Of a stretch of 64,000 nt of DNA, positions 55,809 to 64,000 are shown piece by piece. How positions within the stretch are numbered: the stretch's first letter is position 1; each line of letters opens with the position of its first letter. Origin of the DNA: Caproicibacterium lactatifermentans (GTDB lineage: Bacteria; Bacillota; Clostridia; Oscillospirales; Acutalibacteraceae); assembly GCF_013315815.1 (NCBI RefSeq), contig NZ_CP046051.1, positions 1,487,501 through 1,551,500 of the forward strand, in the 5' to 3' direction. A model generated the notes under the pieces. It saw nothing but the letters and a program-made list of their open reading frames with translations. It was not told the DNA's origin and did not search any database. Both the position numbers and the translations under genes were made by a program.

Positions 55809-55850
55809 AAAAAGCCCCCCGCTGAAAGTATTCCCAGCAGAGGACTTTTT
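55809..55850 (-). terminator. Terminator-like hairpin between the U32 and PBP genes
   Basis: As RNA on the minus strand AAAAAGUCCUCUGCUG pairs over 16 positions with CAGCGGGGGGCUUUUU when G-U pairs are allowed; the last arm ends in U5 and contains the GGGGGG ribosome site of the next gene. It may be an attenuator or a translation lock. Confidence 0.65.
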
Positions 55851-55884
55851 CATTCCTTATTTTGGTAACGATAATTTTTTCTGT

Positions 55885-57114
55885 TCAGTCTTTTTGTTTG
55901 CGGATACGCAGCAGCGCACCGGGGGCAATCGGTGTATCTGTGTAAAGCAGTACACGCATAACTGCATGGTTAGCGGACTCAATTGGTTCCCCATCTCCGT
56001 TTTCAATATGGTCCATTTTTACAAGATAGGGTGCCTTTCCGGGCTCCAGCACATCGGCTGTATCGCCGCGGAAAAAGCGGTTGCGCTGTGACAAAACCGC
56101 TACGCCGTTGTGGTACGATTCGCACACAGCCGCAACTTCATAGTCACGCACATAGCTGCCCAGCGTCAAACTTTCATCCGGACGGCCAAAGTAAAAACCA
56201 GTACTGTACTGGCGGTGACTGATTTTATTCAGTTCCTCTTTGACCCACGGCGTCAGCGGTTTGCCCGCTATAGCGTCATTCAGTGCCCGGCGGTACGCGT
56301 TGGTTGCGGCCGCTGTGTAGTATGCCGACTTGGCGCGGCCCTCTATTTTCAGGCTGTCCACACCGGCCTGCAGCAGTTCCGGGATATGTTCGGACATATT
56401 CATGTCTTTTGCATTTAAAATGTAGCTGCCGTTGCTGTCCTCATCAATCGGCAGGTACACCCCGGGGCGGGTTTCTTCACACAGGGCATATTTCCAGCGG
56501 CAGGGCTGCGCACACTCGCCGTGGTTGCCGTCCCGTCCGGTAAAGTAGTTGGAAAGCAGGCAGCGGCCGGAAATAGAAACACACATGGCTCCATGCACAA
56601 AGCACTCGATTTCCAGGTCCTTCGGTGTTTTGGCACGCAGGGTTGCCACCTCTTCCAGGGAAAGTTCCCGTGCCAACACCACACGTTTGGCACCCAAATC
56701 ATAAAGACGTCGTGCAGCCGCATAGTTGGTTACGCCGGTCTGGGTAGAAATATGAATGTCCACCTGCGGCGCTACCTTCTGTGCCATTTCCATAACACCC
56801 ATATCCGTAACGATAAAGGCATCCACACCGGCATCCCGCGCCATGCGCAGGAACGGTTCCAAATGCTCAACATCACTGTTGTGCGGAATAATGTTGCAGG
56901 TCAGATAGATGCGCACACCGTGGCTGTGGGCAAAGCGGACGCCATCCGCCAGCTGCTGCGGTGTAAAGTTGGAGGGCGCACTGCGCATGCCAAACTGTGT
57001 GCCGGCCAAATAAACGGCATCTGCACCAAACTGTACGGCGGCCTGCAGCCGCTCCATATCCCCCGCTGGAGCCAGCAGCTCCGGCAGACGGTCGGGTATT
57101 TTTTCAAAGCTCAT
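55885..57114 (-). CDS. U32-family peptidase-like protein (tRNA hydroxylation TrhP type)
   Basis: A 409-residue protein of the U32 family, with APAGDMERLQAAVQFGADAV at the start and the cysteine-rich signature segments ECFVHGAMCVSISGRC and GECAQPCRWKY. E. coli and Bacillus members (TrhP/YrrN-YrrO) are needed for hydroxylation of U34 in tRNAs, with prephenate as cofactor source. It overlaps mltG by four bases. Confidence 0.9.
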   Translation of the reverse strand: MSFEKIPDRLPELLAPAGDMERLQAAVQFGADAVYLAGTQFGMRSAPSNFTPQQLADGVRFAHSHGVRIYLTCNIIPHNSDVEHLEPFLRMARDAGVDAFIVTDMGVMEMAQKVAPQVDIHISTQTGVTNYAAARRLYDLGAKRVVLARELSLEEVATLRAKTPKDLEIECFVHGAMCVSISGRCLLSNYFTGRDGNHGECAQPCRWKYALCEETRPGVYLPIDEDSNGSYILNAKDMNMSEHIPELLQAGVDSLKIEGRAKSAYYTAAATNAYRRALNDAIAGKPLTPWVKEELNKISHRQYSTGFYFGRPDESLTLGSYVRDYEVAAVCESYHNGVAVLSQRNRFFRGDTADVLEPGKAPYLVKMDHIENGDGEPIESANHAVMRVLLYTDTPIAPGALLRIRKQKD

Positions 57115-58391
57115 TTTGTCAGTCCTGCCTCTACTAAGTTATCGGTATGCTCTTCCTGTGTGGACGCATAGTATGCTTTTTTGGTCTTTGGATTATGACA
57201 GAAATATAAATACGAAGTCTGATTCGGGTTCAGCGCCGCGTTAATAGCTGCAATACCCGGATTGCACACAGCACCAGCAGGCAGCCCCTTCATTGTATAG
57301 GTGTTATACTTACTCTTATAGCTGCTGCCCAAACTGGACGGAACATCCGATTTGGAGCGGTAAGGATAGTACATGGTAGAATCACAGTCCAGCGTATAAA
57401 TATTGTACTGGCTGCCATACTTCAGCCGGTTTTGCAGTACCGAAGAAACATTCAGCATATCCGCTGAATCCGCTGATTCCGCCTGGATAATGGAAGCCAA
57501 GGTAATCAGCTGGTCCAGCGTCATGTTCTTTGCCTTTGCCTTTTCACGGATTTCTTTGGTATAGCGTTCGTTGGAATCATTCAGCATCTTCTGCAGCACA
57601 TTCTGCGGGTCCTCATTTTGGTAGAATTCATAGGTATCCGGGAACAGATATCCTTCAAATTTATAATACCGTCCCTTTAGGTTCTTTAAATCGGAAACCA
57701 TCGTATAGGTGCTGTCAAAGGCATTGGTATTCAGCACGTCCAAGAACTTCTGGGAAGAAGAAATCACACCGTTTTTTTGCAGAAGGCGGGCAATCTCCAC
57801 CGCATTCTGTCCTTCCGGAATGGTTACCTTAATAGTGTCTTTGCGGCCTTCGTTGGACTCCAGCGTATTGATAAGTTCTTCATAATCGGTTTTGGCGTTA
57901 ATTTGCCAAGTGCCGTTGTGAAAACAGCCGTCCGCTTTGCGCAGACGTACATACATACAAAAAACATCCGGGTCGTCCACCAATCCTGCTTGGTGCAGAA
58001 TATTTGCCACTTTGCGGGTAATTTCACGGTTAGAAGATTTTGCGCTCTGTAGTTTCTGCCCGTTCAGTTTTTTTAGGGCAGATGGTTTTATCGAATCCTC
58101 CGTTGTGCTGATGGGTATCTGCACGGTTACATTGGAACTGGTACGGTTTACCGCCAAAATATCATTCAGTCCCGTAATGAGGAACTGCCCCAGCACCAGC
58201 CCCACCAAAATAACCATGCACCACCATACAGCGAGAAAAAAATGACGATTCTTTTTTCGCTTCTCCCGGTTGCGCCGCTTATGGTTGCGGATTGCCCTCT
58301 TTTCATCGGCAGCTTCCCTTGCAGCTTCCGCACGCATTGCCGCATCTCCGCTGAAGCTGCTAAGGGACTGCTGATGTTCATTTTCAGCCAT
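57111..58391 (-). CDS. mltG: Endolytic transglycosylase MltG
   Basis: Cuts nascent glycan strands near the membrane and so sets strand length. The 426-residue protein has a basic cytoplasmic tail, one membrane helix (about 50-72), a LysM-like segment, and the YceG domain with EGYLFPDTYEF, LASIIQAES (catalytic Glu) and KGLPAGAVCNPGIAAINAAL. It overlaps the genes on both sides by a few bases. Confidence 0.94.
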   Translation of the reverse strand: MAENEHQQSLSSFSGDAAMRAEAAREAADEKRAIRNHKRRNREKRKKNRHFFLAVWWCMVILVGLVLGQFLITGLNDILAVNRTSSNVTVQIPISTTEDSIKPSALKKLNGQKLQSAKSSNREITRKVANILHQAGLVDDPDVFCMYVRLRKADGCFHNGTWQINAKTDYEELINTLESNEGRKDTIKVTIPEGQNAVEIARLLQKNGVISSSQKFLDVLNTNAFDSTYTMVSDLKNLKGRYYKFEGYLFPDTYEFYQNEDPQNVLQKMLNDSNERYTKEIREKAKAKNMTLDQLITLASIIQAESADSADMLNVSSVLQNRLKYGSQYNIYTLDCDSTMYYPYRSKSDVPSSLGSSYKSKYNTYTMKGLPAGAVCNPGIAAINAALNPNQTSYLYFCHNPKTKKAYYASTQEEHTDNLVEAGLTK

Positions 58392-59016
58392 GACGTACCT
58401 CCTGACGGCTGGAAGCGTGCTTCCCTGCCCTGTGGATATTTCGGATATATTTTTCTGTAATTAAAAGGTCAACTGGACGATCATAGTAGCCGTGCGGGAG
58501 CTTCCACGGGGCACAGTTCCGGTAACAAATACCGATTGTGCTGCCGCCAAAAGCGGCCAAGAAACGGTCATAATATCCTTTTCCGTACCCCAGCCGATAT
58601 CCCTGTGAGTCAAAGCTTAGCCCCGGCACAATGCACAGTCCTTGACTAAGGTCCGTTACGGGCTGACAGCGTTCGATATCCGGCTCCAATACTCCAAAGG
58701 TCCCCGGCGTAAGGTCGTCCAGGGAATGAATGAAGTAAAACTGCATCCGATGCGTGCCCGGGATACAGCGCGGCACAGCTACCTGCCTGCCATGCGTCAG
58801 TGCATGGCGAATAATCGCAATGGTGTCCACTTCAATTGGTTTGCTGACATATGTGAAAAGGATTCGGCTCTGTCGATAAACAGACAGACGAAACAGACGG
58901 GTGCGGATTGCCGCATCCATCTGCTGTTTCTGCTGCGGAGAAAGCGATTCCCGGTACGCCCGGCATTTTTGGCGCAGCCCCTGTTTTACTTCTTTAATAT
59001 TTCCCTTTATACGCAT
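58384..59016 (-). CDS. 5-formyltetrahydrofolate cyclo-ligase
   Basis: Converts 5-formyl-THF to 5,10-methenyl-THF with ATP, returning folate to the active pool. A 210-residue enzyme with the substrate/ATP motif GYRLGYGKGYYDRFLA and PRCIPGTHRMQFY. It overlaps mltG by eight bases and the DJ-1 gene by ten. Confidence 0.94.
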   Translation of the reverse strand: MRIKGNIKEVKQGLRQKCRAYRESLSPQQKQQMDAAIRTRLFRLSVYRQSRILFTYVSKPIEVDTIAIIRHALTHGRQVAVPRCIPGTHRMQFYFIHSLDDLTPGTFGVLEPDIERCQPVTDLSQGLCIVPGLSFDSQGYRLGYGKGYYDRFLAAFGGSTIGICYRNCAPWKLPHGYYDRPVDLLITEKYIRNIHRAGKHASSRQEVRHG

Positions 59017-59549
59017 TGAATTGATTCTTTAACTTCCTTTGCTTTTTCCGGTCCGCACAAAACCGCCGTGAGCTTCAGTGCGAAGTCTACCGCCACACCG
59101 GCACCACGGGCGGTAATCACATTTCCACTTTGCACCACAGATTCTTTGCTGACCGTACAGTGCAAGTCTTTTTCAAAGCCCGGGAAGCAGGTGGCTGTAT
59201 GGCCGTTAAGCAGGCCCCAATGTCCCAAAACAGAGGGTGCCGCACAGATAGCAGCCAGATATTTTCCGCGCCGCACGCAGTCATTTACTGCCGCACGAAC
59301 GGTTGCGGACCGCTCCAAATGAAGGGTACCGGGCATTCCACCGGGCAAAACCACCATGTCTGCCGGACGCTGTGCCATATTCAAATCCGCTTCCGATACA
59401 TCAGCTGTTACCGGAATATGATGTGCACCGACAATTTCCCTGCCGCCCACACCGACCGTCAAAACTTCCTGGCCGGCACGGCGGAGAATATCGACCGTGG
59501 ACAGTGCTTCTACTTCTTCAAAACCATTTGCTAAAAATACATATACCAT
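59007..59549 (-). CDS. DJ-1/PfpI-family protein
   Basis: A 180-residue class I glutamine-amidotransferase-like fold protein with MVYVFLANGFEEVEALST at the start, the nucleophile elbow AAICAAPSVLG (Cys about 102) and the acidic Glu16-region. Members act in protein or glyoxal repair or thiamine-linked roles; the role here is unknown. The ATG at 59549 has GAAAGGAAG eight bases upstream. Confidence 0.9.
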   Translation of the reverse strand: MVYVFLANGFEEVEALSTVDILRRAGQEVLTVGVGGREIVGAHHIPVTADVSEADLNMAQRPADMVVLPGGMPGTLHLERSATVRAAVNDCVRRGKYLAAICAAPSVLGHWGLLNGHTATCFPGFEKDLHCTVSKESVVQSGNVITARGAGVAVDFALKLTAVLCGPEKAKEVKESIQCV

Positions 59550-59577
59550 ACAAAAGGCTTCCTTTCGATGGGCTTTT

Positions 59578-60246
59578 TTACAGCAGACCGGCTTTCTGCA
59601 CCGTCTGCCGAATTTGTTCTGCAATTTGCTCCGGTGTTCGTACAGCTCCACCGCTGCTGCAGGGAATCACTTTCCAGTGCAGCACATTGGCCGCATACAG
59701 AGCTGCCGCACGGCAGTCATGCTGAAAGGCGGTATCTTTTTCATGAATATCTTTTTGCCCCTCGTCCCCGTGGTAGCGCTTTTCCAGCAGCTCCTCGGAA
59801 ACCGTCTCCGGCATATCCAAAAACAAGGTCAAATCAGGTATTGGCAGTTCCAGGCGATGATATTCATAATCCAGCAGCCATTGGGTGAAAGCGTCCCACT
59901 CGTTTCGCGGCAGCTTCGGCAGCTGATAAACCAGGTTGGAGGTTGTATAGCGGTCCGCCAAAATGCACTTGCCGTTGTCATAGTCCTGCTTCCAAAATTT
60001 TCGGTAAGAAGCGAAACGATCCACCGCGTAAAAAGAAGAAGCGGCATACGGGTTGACATCCTGCGGCTGTGTGCCGAATTCACCGTGCAGGTACATTTTC
60101 ACCAGTGCAGAAGAGGGCTGGTTGTAATCCGGAAAAGACACGCGTCGGCTGGGAGCACCGGCTTCAGAAAATGCACGATCCAGCAGCGCTGTCTGTGTTT
60201 GCTTGCCGCTGCCGTCAAGGCCTTCCAATACCAGGAGTTTACCCAT
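59578..60246 (-). CDS. tmk: dTMP kinase (thymidylate kinase)
   Basis: Phosphorylates dTMP to dTDP. The 222-residue protein has the P-loop EGLDGSGKQTQ, a DRY motif (ILADRYTTSNLVYQ) and DLTLFLDMPETV. Gln in the P-loop after GSGK, in place of the usual Ser/Thr, is a minor oddity shared by some clostridial Tmk-like kinases. Its ATG overlaps the thyX stop by eight bases, so dTMP synthesis and use are linked. Confidence 0.9.
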   Translation of the reverse strand: MGKLLVLEGLDGSGKQTQTALLDRAFSEAGAPSRRVSFPDYNQPSSALVKMYLHGEFGTQPQDVNPYAASSFYAVDRFASYRKFWKQDYDNGKCILADRYTTSNLVYQLPKLPRNEWDAFTQWLLDYEYHRLELPIPDLTLFLDMPETVSEELLEKRYHGDEGQKDIHEKDTAFQHDCRAAALYAANVLHWKVIPCSSGGAVRTPEQIAEQIRQTVQKAGLL

Positions 60247-61018
60247 TCTGTGCCTTTTCTTTCGCCGCATAATGCGCTTTCATCTCCGCCTGCTTGCCGC
60301 AGCTCATTTTTCCTTCCGGGCAAGTGCCATACAGACAGGGCGGGCCAGCCTTTGCAAACAAATGGGGTGCAACCCCCTTCACCAGCCAAAGCATCTGTTC
60401 TGCAACCTCGCGGATTTCCCACTGTGCACGGCTGCAGCAGCGCAGAGAAAAGAAATGTAGCAGGCTGCGTGCGTCCATAGTGCAGACAATTTTTGTTGTG
60501 CAGGCGTTGGGCAGAACAAAGCGGGCATCCTCATTGGACATCTTCTGTGCCTTGCAGGCCGCGGCTTTTTCAGAAAGGCCCTCCTGCATTAGTTCCGCTT
60601 TATGCTTTTCCTGTAATAGCGCCGATAAATGGTCGTAGTGCTGCTGATCCTCTTCCATGGCACGCAGATACTCTTCCTTGGCGGCCGGAATCGCGGCAAT
60701 CTCCGGTGGCACCACATAAGAAAAGTGGCTGGCAGCCACATAGCGCTGGCTCTGCACGCTGTAGCTGGCAATGCGGTGGCGGGTAATCTGTGCCAGCAGC
60801 GAACGTGACACGCCCTCAATGCCAAACGTGAAGGAAGCATGCTCAATCGGGCTTTCATGATGGTTTTCCACCAGGATGTCCATAAAATGATTGATTTTTT
60901 CCTCTGTCATATCCTTCTGAATCGCGTCTATATCGGACGGTGAATAGCACAGCTTTGCCGCCGAAGCGACCGTTTTTTCGGGAAACTTAGTGTAGGTAAG
61001 CAGCTCTACGTGTGGCAT
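60239..61018 (-). CDS. thyX: Flavin-dependent thymidylate synthase ThyX
   Basis: Makes dTMP from dUMP using methylene-THF and FAD, releasing THF rather than dihydrofolate. The 259-residue protein carries the ThyX signature as RHRIASYSVQSQRY, with ESPIEHASFTF before it. Start is the ATG at 61018 or the TTG at 61024; AGGAGG stands upstream of both. First gene of the seven-gene operon. Confidence 0.94.
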   Translation of the reverse strand: MPHVELLTYTKFPEKTVASAAKLCYSPSDIDAIQKDMTEEKINHFMDILVENHHESPIEHASFTFGIEGVSRSLLAQITRHRIASYSVQSQRYVAASHFSYVVPPEIAAIPAAKEEYLRAMEEDQQHYDHLSALLQEKHKAELMQEGLSEKAAACKAQKMSNEDARFVLPNACTTKIVCTMDARSLLHFFSLRCCSRAQWEIREVAEQMLWLVKGVAPHLFAKAGPPCLYGTCPEGKMSCGKQAEMKAHYAAKEKAQNG

Positions 61019-61072
61019 GACCAATGAAACCTCCTGCAAGGCAGGGTACGCCCTGTCGTTTTTTGTCACTCT

Positions 61073-61101
61073 ATTATAGCAAACTTTCTCCTCGCTTTCA
61101 A
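61073..61101 (-). promoter_or_regulatory. Promoter of the thyX operon
   Basis: Minus strand TTGAAA (61101-61096), 17-base spacer, TATAAT (61078-61073), about 50 bases before thyX. Confidence 0.8.
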
Positions 61102-61203
61102 CCGCTGCAGCGGCAGAATAGCCTGCCGCTGGGAACGTTTTTCTCCATCCTCCATAAGATAGTACTGAACGAGAACCATTTTGCCTGATAGGGGGATTGC
61201 AAT

Positions 61204-62010
61204 ATGAGTGAAACAAATGACAGTACGCGTACAGAAAGTATGAAGAATGCTGTATGTATCGATGCCCAGCGGGTTTACGACTCCTGCAGCGCAAAGGATT
61301 GCCTGGAGGACCTGCAGGTATACTTTACCAAAGAAAAACGTCCCATTATCGAACGGAGCGTCAGTGTACGCCTGCACAGTGTCAATGTACTGACTGTGTA
61401 CATGAATATGGAGCCGGTGCCCTTTAACAAAGGCTTCTACTCCGTTGACATGACCTTTGCCTTTGATGTCGGCCTGGATGTGTACACAGCACCGGCTACC
61501 TGCCCCATCGCTGTAAACGGCGTTGCGCTGTTCACCAAAAAGGCGATTTTGTATGGCAGCGATGGCGACGTAAAAGTTTTTACCAGCAGTGACGGTCCCT
61601 GCAGACCAGGGCACAATGTCGGCAGCCGTGCCCTGCCAAAAGCCGTATGCCAGGTGGCCCAGCCGGTCGGCCTGTCCGCACGGGTTGCGGATGCTCGTCC
61701 CGGCTGCTGCCCTGGCTATAAAATTCCGGATGAATTGTGCGAACATTTCGGCGGCGATTTCGACTTTGAGTGCGGACGCAGTGTATTCGTGACCATCGGC
61801 CTGTTCTCCATTGTGCAGATTGTGCGCAATGTACAGATGCTGATTCCCACTTGCGATTTCTGCGTTCCCAGCAAAGAATGCTCGCCCGCCAGCGATAACC
61901 CCTGCGAAATGTTCAAACGCATCGACTTCCCCACCGATTCCTTTTTCCCGCCGCGGGTGAGTGACTCCGGCTGCGGCAGCTGCGGGAAGCCACAACCAGA
62001 AAATGGCTGA
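61204..62010 (+). CDS. Conserved cysteine-rich clostridial protein
   Basis: A 268-residue soluble protein with about 18 cysteines, including SCSAKDCLEDLQVYF near the start, ARPGCCPGY in the middle and CDFCVPSKECSP and SGCGSCGKP near the end. The body reads as beta-rich. I recall similar proteins of the same layout in many spore-forming Clostridia, none with a known function; a spore-coat or metal-related role is possible. AGGGGG precedes the ATG. It stands alone between divergent thyX and convergent pcrA. Confidence 0.75.
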   Translation: MSETNDSTRTESMKNAVCIDAQRVYDSCSAKDCLEDLQVYFTKEKRPIIERSVSVRLHSVNVLTVYMNMEPVPFNKGFYSVDMTFAFDVGLDVYTAPATCPIAVNGVALFTKKAILYGSDGDVKVFTSSDGPCRPGHNVGSRALPKAVCQVAQPVGLSARVADARPGCCPGYKIPDELCEHFGGDFDFECGRSVFVTIGLFSIVQIVRNVQMLIPTCDFCVPSKECSPASDNPCEMFKRIDFPTDSFFPPRVSDSGCGSCGKPQPENG

Positions 62011-62011
62011 C

Positions 62012-62046
62012 AAAAAGGCAGATGCCGAAAAGCATCTGCCTTTTTT
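62012..62046. terminator. Bidirectional terminator
   Basis: AAAAAGGCAGATGC-CGAAAA-GCATCTGCCTTTTTT between the converging cysteine-rich protein and helicase genes. Confidence 0.92.
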
Positions 62047-62052
62047 ATATGC

Positions 62053-64000
62053 TTATGCGCGCTTCAGGTGGGCGAAGTTTGCCATAATTCTTTTGGTGCC
62101 TTTGCTTTCAAAGGCAATCTCCAGCAGGTGGTCGTTGCCCATCGGGGTGACGGACAGAACCATGCCCTTGCCAAATGCCCTGTGCTCCACCTGGTCGCCG
62201 GGGCGGAACTGCAGGGCCTTGTGTGCCTGTGCTGACTGCGGCGCGCCAAAGTGCAGTGCCGACTCCATGGCCGCCTCCCGCACCTCTTTGGAGGACACCG
62301 GAAGCGCCGTGCCCGGTTTGGGCTGCTTCCAGCTGCGGGCCGCTGTGTGCTCCATCAGCTCCTCTGGGATTTCCTGTAAGAAGCGGCTGGGGCGGTTCCG
62401 ATTTGTGGAACCGAAAATCATGCGGCTCTGTGCGTTGAGGATATACAGCTGTTCGCGTGCGCGGGTAATCGCCACATAGGCCAGCCGGCGTTCCTCTTCC
62501 AGCTGTTCCGGACTGTAAATAGCCTGTACACCTGGAAAAATGCCGTCCTCAAAGCCAGGCAGAAACACGACCGGAAACTCCAGCCCTTTGGCTGAGTGCA
62601 TGGTCATCATCACAACAGTATCGGCTTTATCGTCATAGTTGTCTATATCCGTCATCAATGAAACTTCCTGCAGGAAGCCGTCCAAGCTGGCCAGCTCACC
62701 GTTTTCCTCCTCGTACTGCTGAATATTGCTCTCCAGCTGGCGCAGGTTGGAAATACGGTCCTGTACCTCCAGGTTCGCGGGATTGCCAAGGCTTGCTATG
62801 TAATTGGTATCTTCCAAAACTTTATCGTAAAGTTCTTTCAGCGTATGGCTGCCGCTTTCGTTCATATCCATAAAGCCGCGCATAATGTGCGCAAACTGCA
62901 GCAGTTTGGGTGCGGTGCGCTTCAGCGGCTCAAACTCGTTCGCATGGTCAATTACATAGAACACACTCTCACCGAGCTGGTCCGCAATTTGGGAGGCAGC
63001 CGCCAGCGTTTTGTCGCCGATACTGCGCTTTGGCTGGTTGATGATACGGCGCAGGCGCATTTCGTCGCTGGCGTTGTTGATAACGCTCAGGTAAGCAATC
63101 ATGTCCCGAATTTCCTTGCGCTCATAAAAGCGCAGGCCGCCGATAATGCGGTACGGAATACCGGATTTTACAAAATTCTTCTCCAGTGCGCTGGACTGTG
63201 TATTCATGCGGTACAGAATGGCATAATCGCTGAACTTTCTGCCATCCGCAACGCCTTCCAAAATCTGCTTGCCGATATAGTCGGCCTCGTCCTGTTCATT
63301 GATGGCCGTATGGGTCTGTATCTTGCTGCCAACGGGGTTCTTTGTCCACAGGGTTTTCCCCTTGCGTTCTTTATTGTTGGAAATAACGGCATTGGCCGCG
63401 TTCAGAATGGTCTGTGTGGAACGGTAATTCTGCTCCAGACGAATGGTTTTCGCGGTGGGAAATGTCTTTTCAAAGCTGAGAATATTTTCAATGGTGGCCC
63501 CGCGGAACTTATAAATACTTTGGTCGTCATCACCGACAACACACAGGTTACCATCTGTTCCGGCCAGCAGCTTAATCAAAACGTACTGCGCATGGTCTGT
63601 ATCCTGATACTCATCTACCATAATATAGCGGAACTTCTTCTGGAAATGTTCCAGAACATCCGGATTCTCCTGCAGCAGCTGGACCGTACAGCTGATAAGG
63701 TCATCAAAATCCATGGCGTCCGCTTCCTTCAGGTGCTGCTGGTACATCTGATAGGCGCGGGCAATCGTTGCGGTGCGATTGTCGTCACCGGCTGCCTGCT
63801 GATAAGCCTTCGGTGTGGTCAGCGTGTCCTTTGCTCTGGAAATCTCGTTCAGCACAACCTTGCAGGAGAGGATTTTTTCGTCAACACCCAGCTCCTTCAG
63901 GCAGTTTTTCATCAGCCGTTTGGAGTCATCGGAATCATAAATGGTAAAATGGGTGCTGTAATCCAGCCGGTCACCAAACTGGCGGAGAATCCGCGCACAG
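62053..64000 (-). CDS. pcrA: PcrA/UvrD-type DNA helicase (partial, 5' end outside window)
   Basis: ATP-dependent 3'-5' helicase of the UvrD family used in repair and plasmid replication. The frame continues to the right edge (HFTIYDSDDSKRLMKN), so the N-terminal Walker A is not in the window. Motifs II to VI are seen: MVDEYQDTDHAQYVL, VGDDDQSIYKFRGA, LEQNYRST, TMHSAKGLEFPVVF and LAYVAITRAR. The C-terminal Tudor-like region (FGKGMVLSVTPMGNDHLLEI) is typical of PcrA. Confidence 0.95.
   Translation of the reverse strand, partial: CARILRQFGDRLDYSTHFTIYDSDDSKRLMKNCLKELGVDEKILSCKVVLNEISRAKDTLTTPKAYQQAAGDDNRTATIARAYQMYQQHLKEADAMDFDDLISCTVQLLQENPDVLEHFQKKFRYIMVDEYQDTDHAQYVLIKLLAGTDGNLCVVGDDDQSIYKFRGATIENILSFEKTFPTAKTIRLEQNYRSTQTILNAANAVISNNKERKGKTLWTKNPVGSKIQTHTAINEQDEADYIGKQILEGVADGRKFSDYAILYRMNTQSSALEKNFVKSGIPYRIIGGLRFYERKEIRDMIAYLSVINNASDEMRLRRIINQPKRSIGDKTLAAASQIADQLGESVFYVIDHANEFEPLKRTAPKLLQFAHIMRGFMDMNESGSHTLKELYDKVLEDTNYIASLGNPANLEVQDRISNLRQLESNIQQYEEENGELASLDGFLQEVSLMTDIDNYDDKADTVVMMTMHSAKGLEFPVVFLPGFEDGIFPGVQAIYSPEQLEEERRLAYVAITRAREQLYILNAQSRMIFGSTNRNRPSRFLQEIPEELMEHTAARSWKQPKPGTALPVSSKEVREAAMESALHFGAPQSAQAHKALQFRPGDQVEHRAFGKGMVLSVTPMGNDHLLEIAFESKGTKRIMANFAHLKRA

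Overview
The window comes from a spore-forming member of the Clostridia with moderate GC content, most likely in the Oscillospiraceae/Ruminococcaceae. The evidence is the character of the 16S rRNA and the spoIIA, spoIIG and spmAB sporulation genes. An AbrB promoter carrying a Spo0A box, a T-box leader on alaS, a folate riboswitch, and common TTG/GTG starts with strong GGAGG ribosome binding sites agree with this. The family assignment is inferred from reading the sequence, not from an alignment.

Layout. 1-2.4 kb: front part of an rRNA operon on the minus strand (16S, tRNA-Ala, tRNA-Ile, start of 23S) with its promoter. 2.4-3.9 kb: spoIIAA-spoIIAB-sigF. 4.1-12.2 kb: an envelope block, with an MMPL/RND-type exporter and a secreted coiled-coil partner divergent from a two-component system and a D,D-carboxypeptidase. 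12.2-16.4 kb: Mrp ATPase, then a response regulator-kinase-gpsA operon. 16.7-17.5 kb: two coupled Rrf2 regulators. 17.6-24.0 kb: a long minus-strand housekeeping run (DUF951, prfA, tsaC, coaE, lytic transglycosylase, M18 aminopeptidase, alcohol dehydrogenase). 24.1-28.4 kb: birA, mscS, an rRNA methyltransferase, an unusual ricin-lectin/basic-tail protein and a 61-residue protein. 28.5-37.2 kb: abrB, spmAB, M24 peptidase, nfo, a TtcA-like enzyme, riboswitch-controlled folT, gatB, and spoIIGA-sigE. 37.4-39.3 kb: a GNAT enzyme, decayed kdpDE and ybjQ remnants and a small histidine-bearing membrane protein. 39.4-42.8 kb: two peptidases and an Lrp-type regulator. 43.0-46.1 kb: a 1041-residue secreted protein with signs of very high expression. 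46.3-54.2 kb: apt-like, comEC, holA and rnmV, then a HIT protein and alaS with its T-box. 54.2-61.0 kb: a seven-gene operon joining thyX, tmk, a DJ-1 protein, a folate cyclo-ligase, mltG, a U32 peptidase and a class B penicillin-binding protein. 61.2-64 kb: a cysteine-rich protein and a PcrA/UvrD helicase running off the right edge.

How the genes work together. Three themes stand out. The first is sporulation control: Spo0A-type boxes sit at both the abrB and spoIIG promoters, matching the Bacillus wiring. The second is envelope remodelling: MMPL exporter, carboxypeptidase, transglycosylases, penicillin-binding protein and a surface protein. The third is folate and thymidylate supply: a folate importer under a THF riboswitch, ThyX, Tmk and a formyl-THF cyclo-ligase.

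No prophage, insertion sequence or CRISPR array was found. The least explained items are the MMPL/coiled-coil locus, the tandem Rrf2 pair, the ricin-lectin protein with a histone-like tail, the large secreted protein, a ComEC whose nuclease-like domain has lost its metal motif, and a penicillin-binding protein with KTA in place of KTG.
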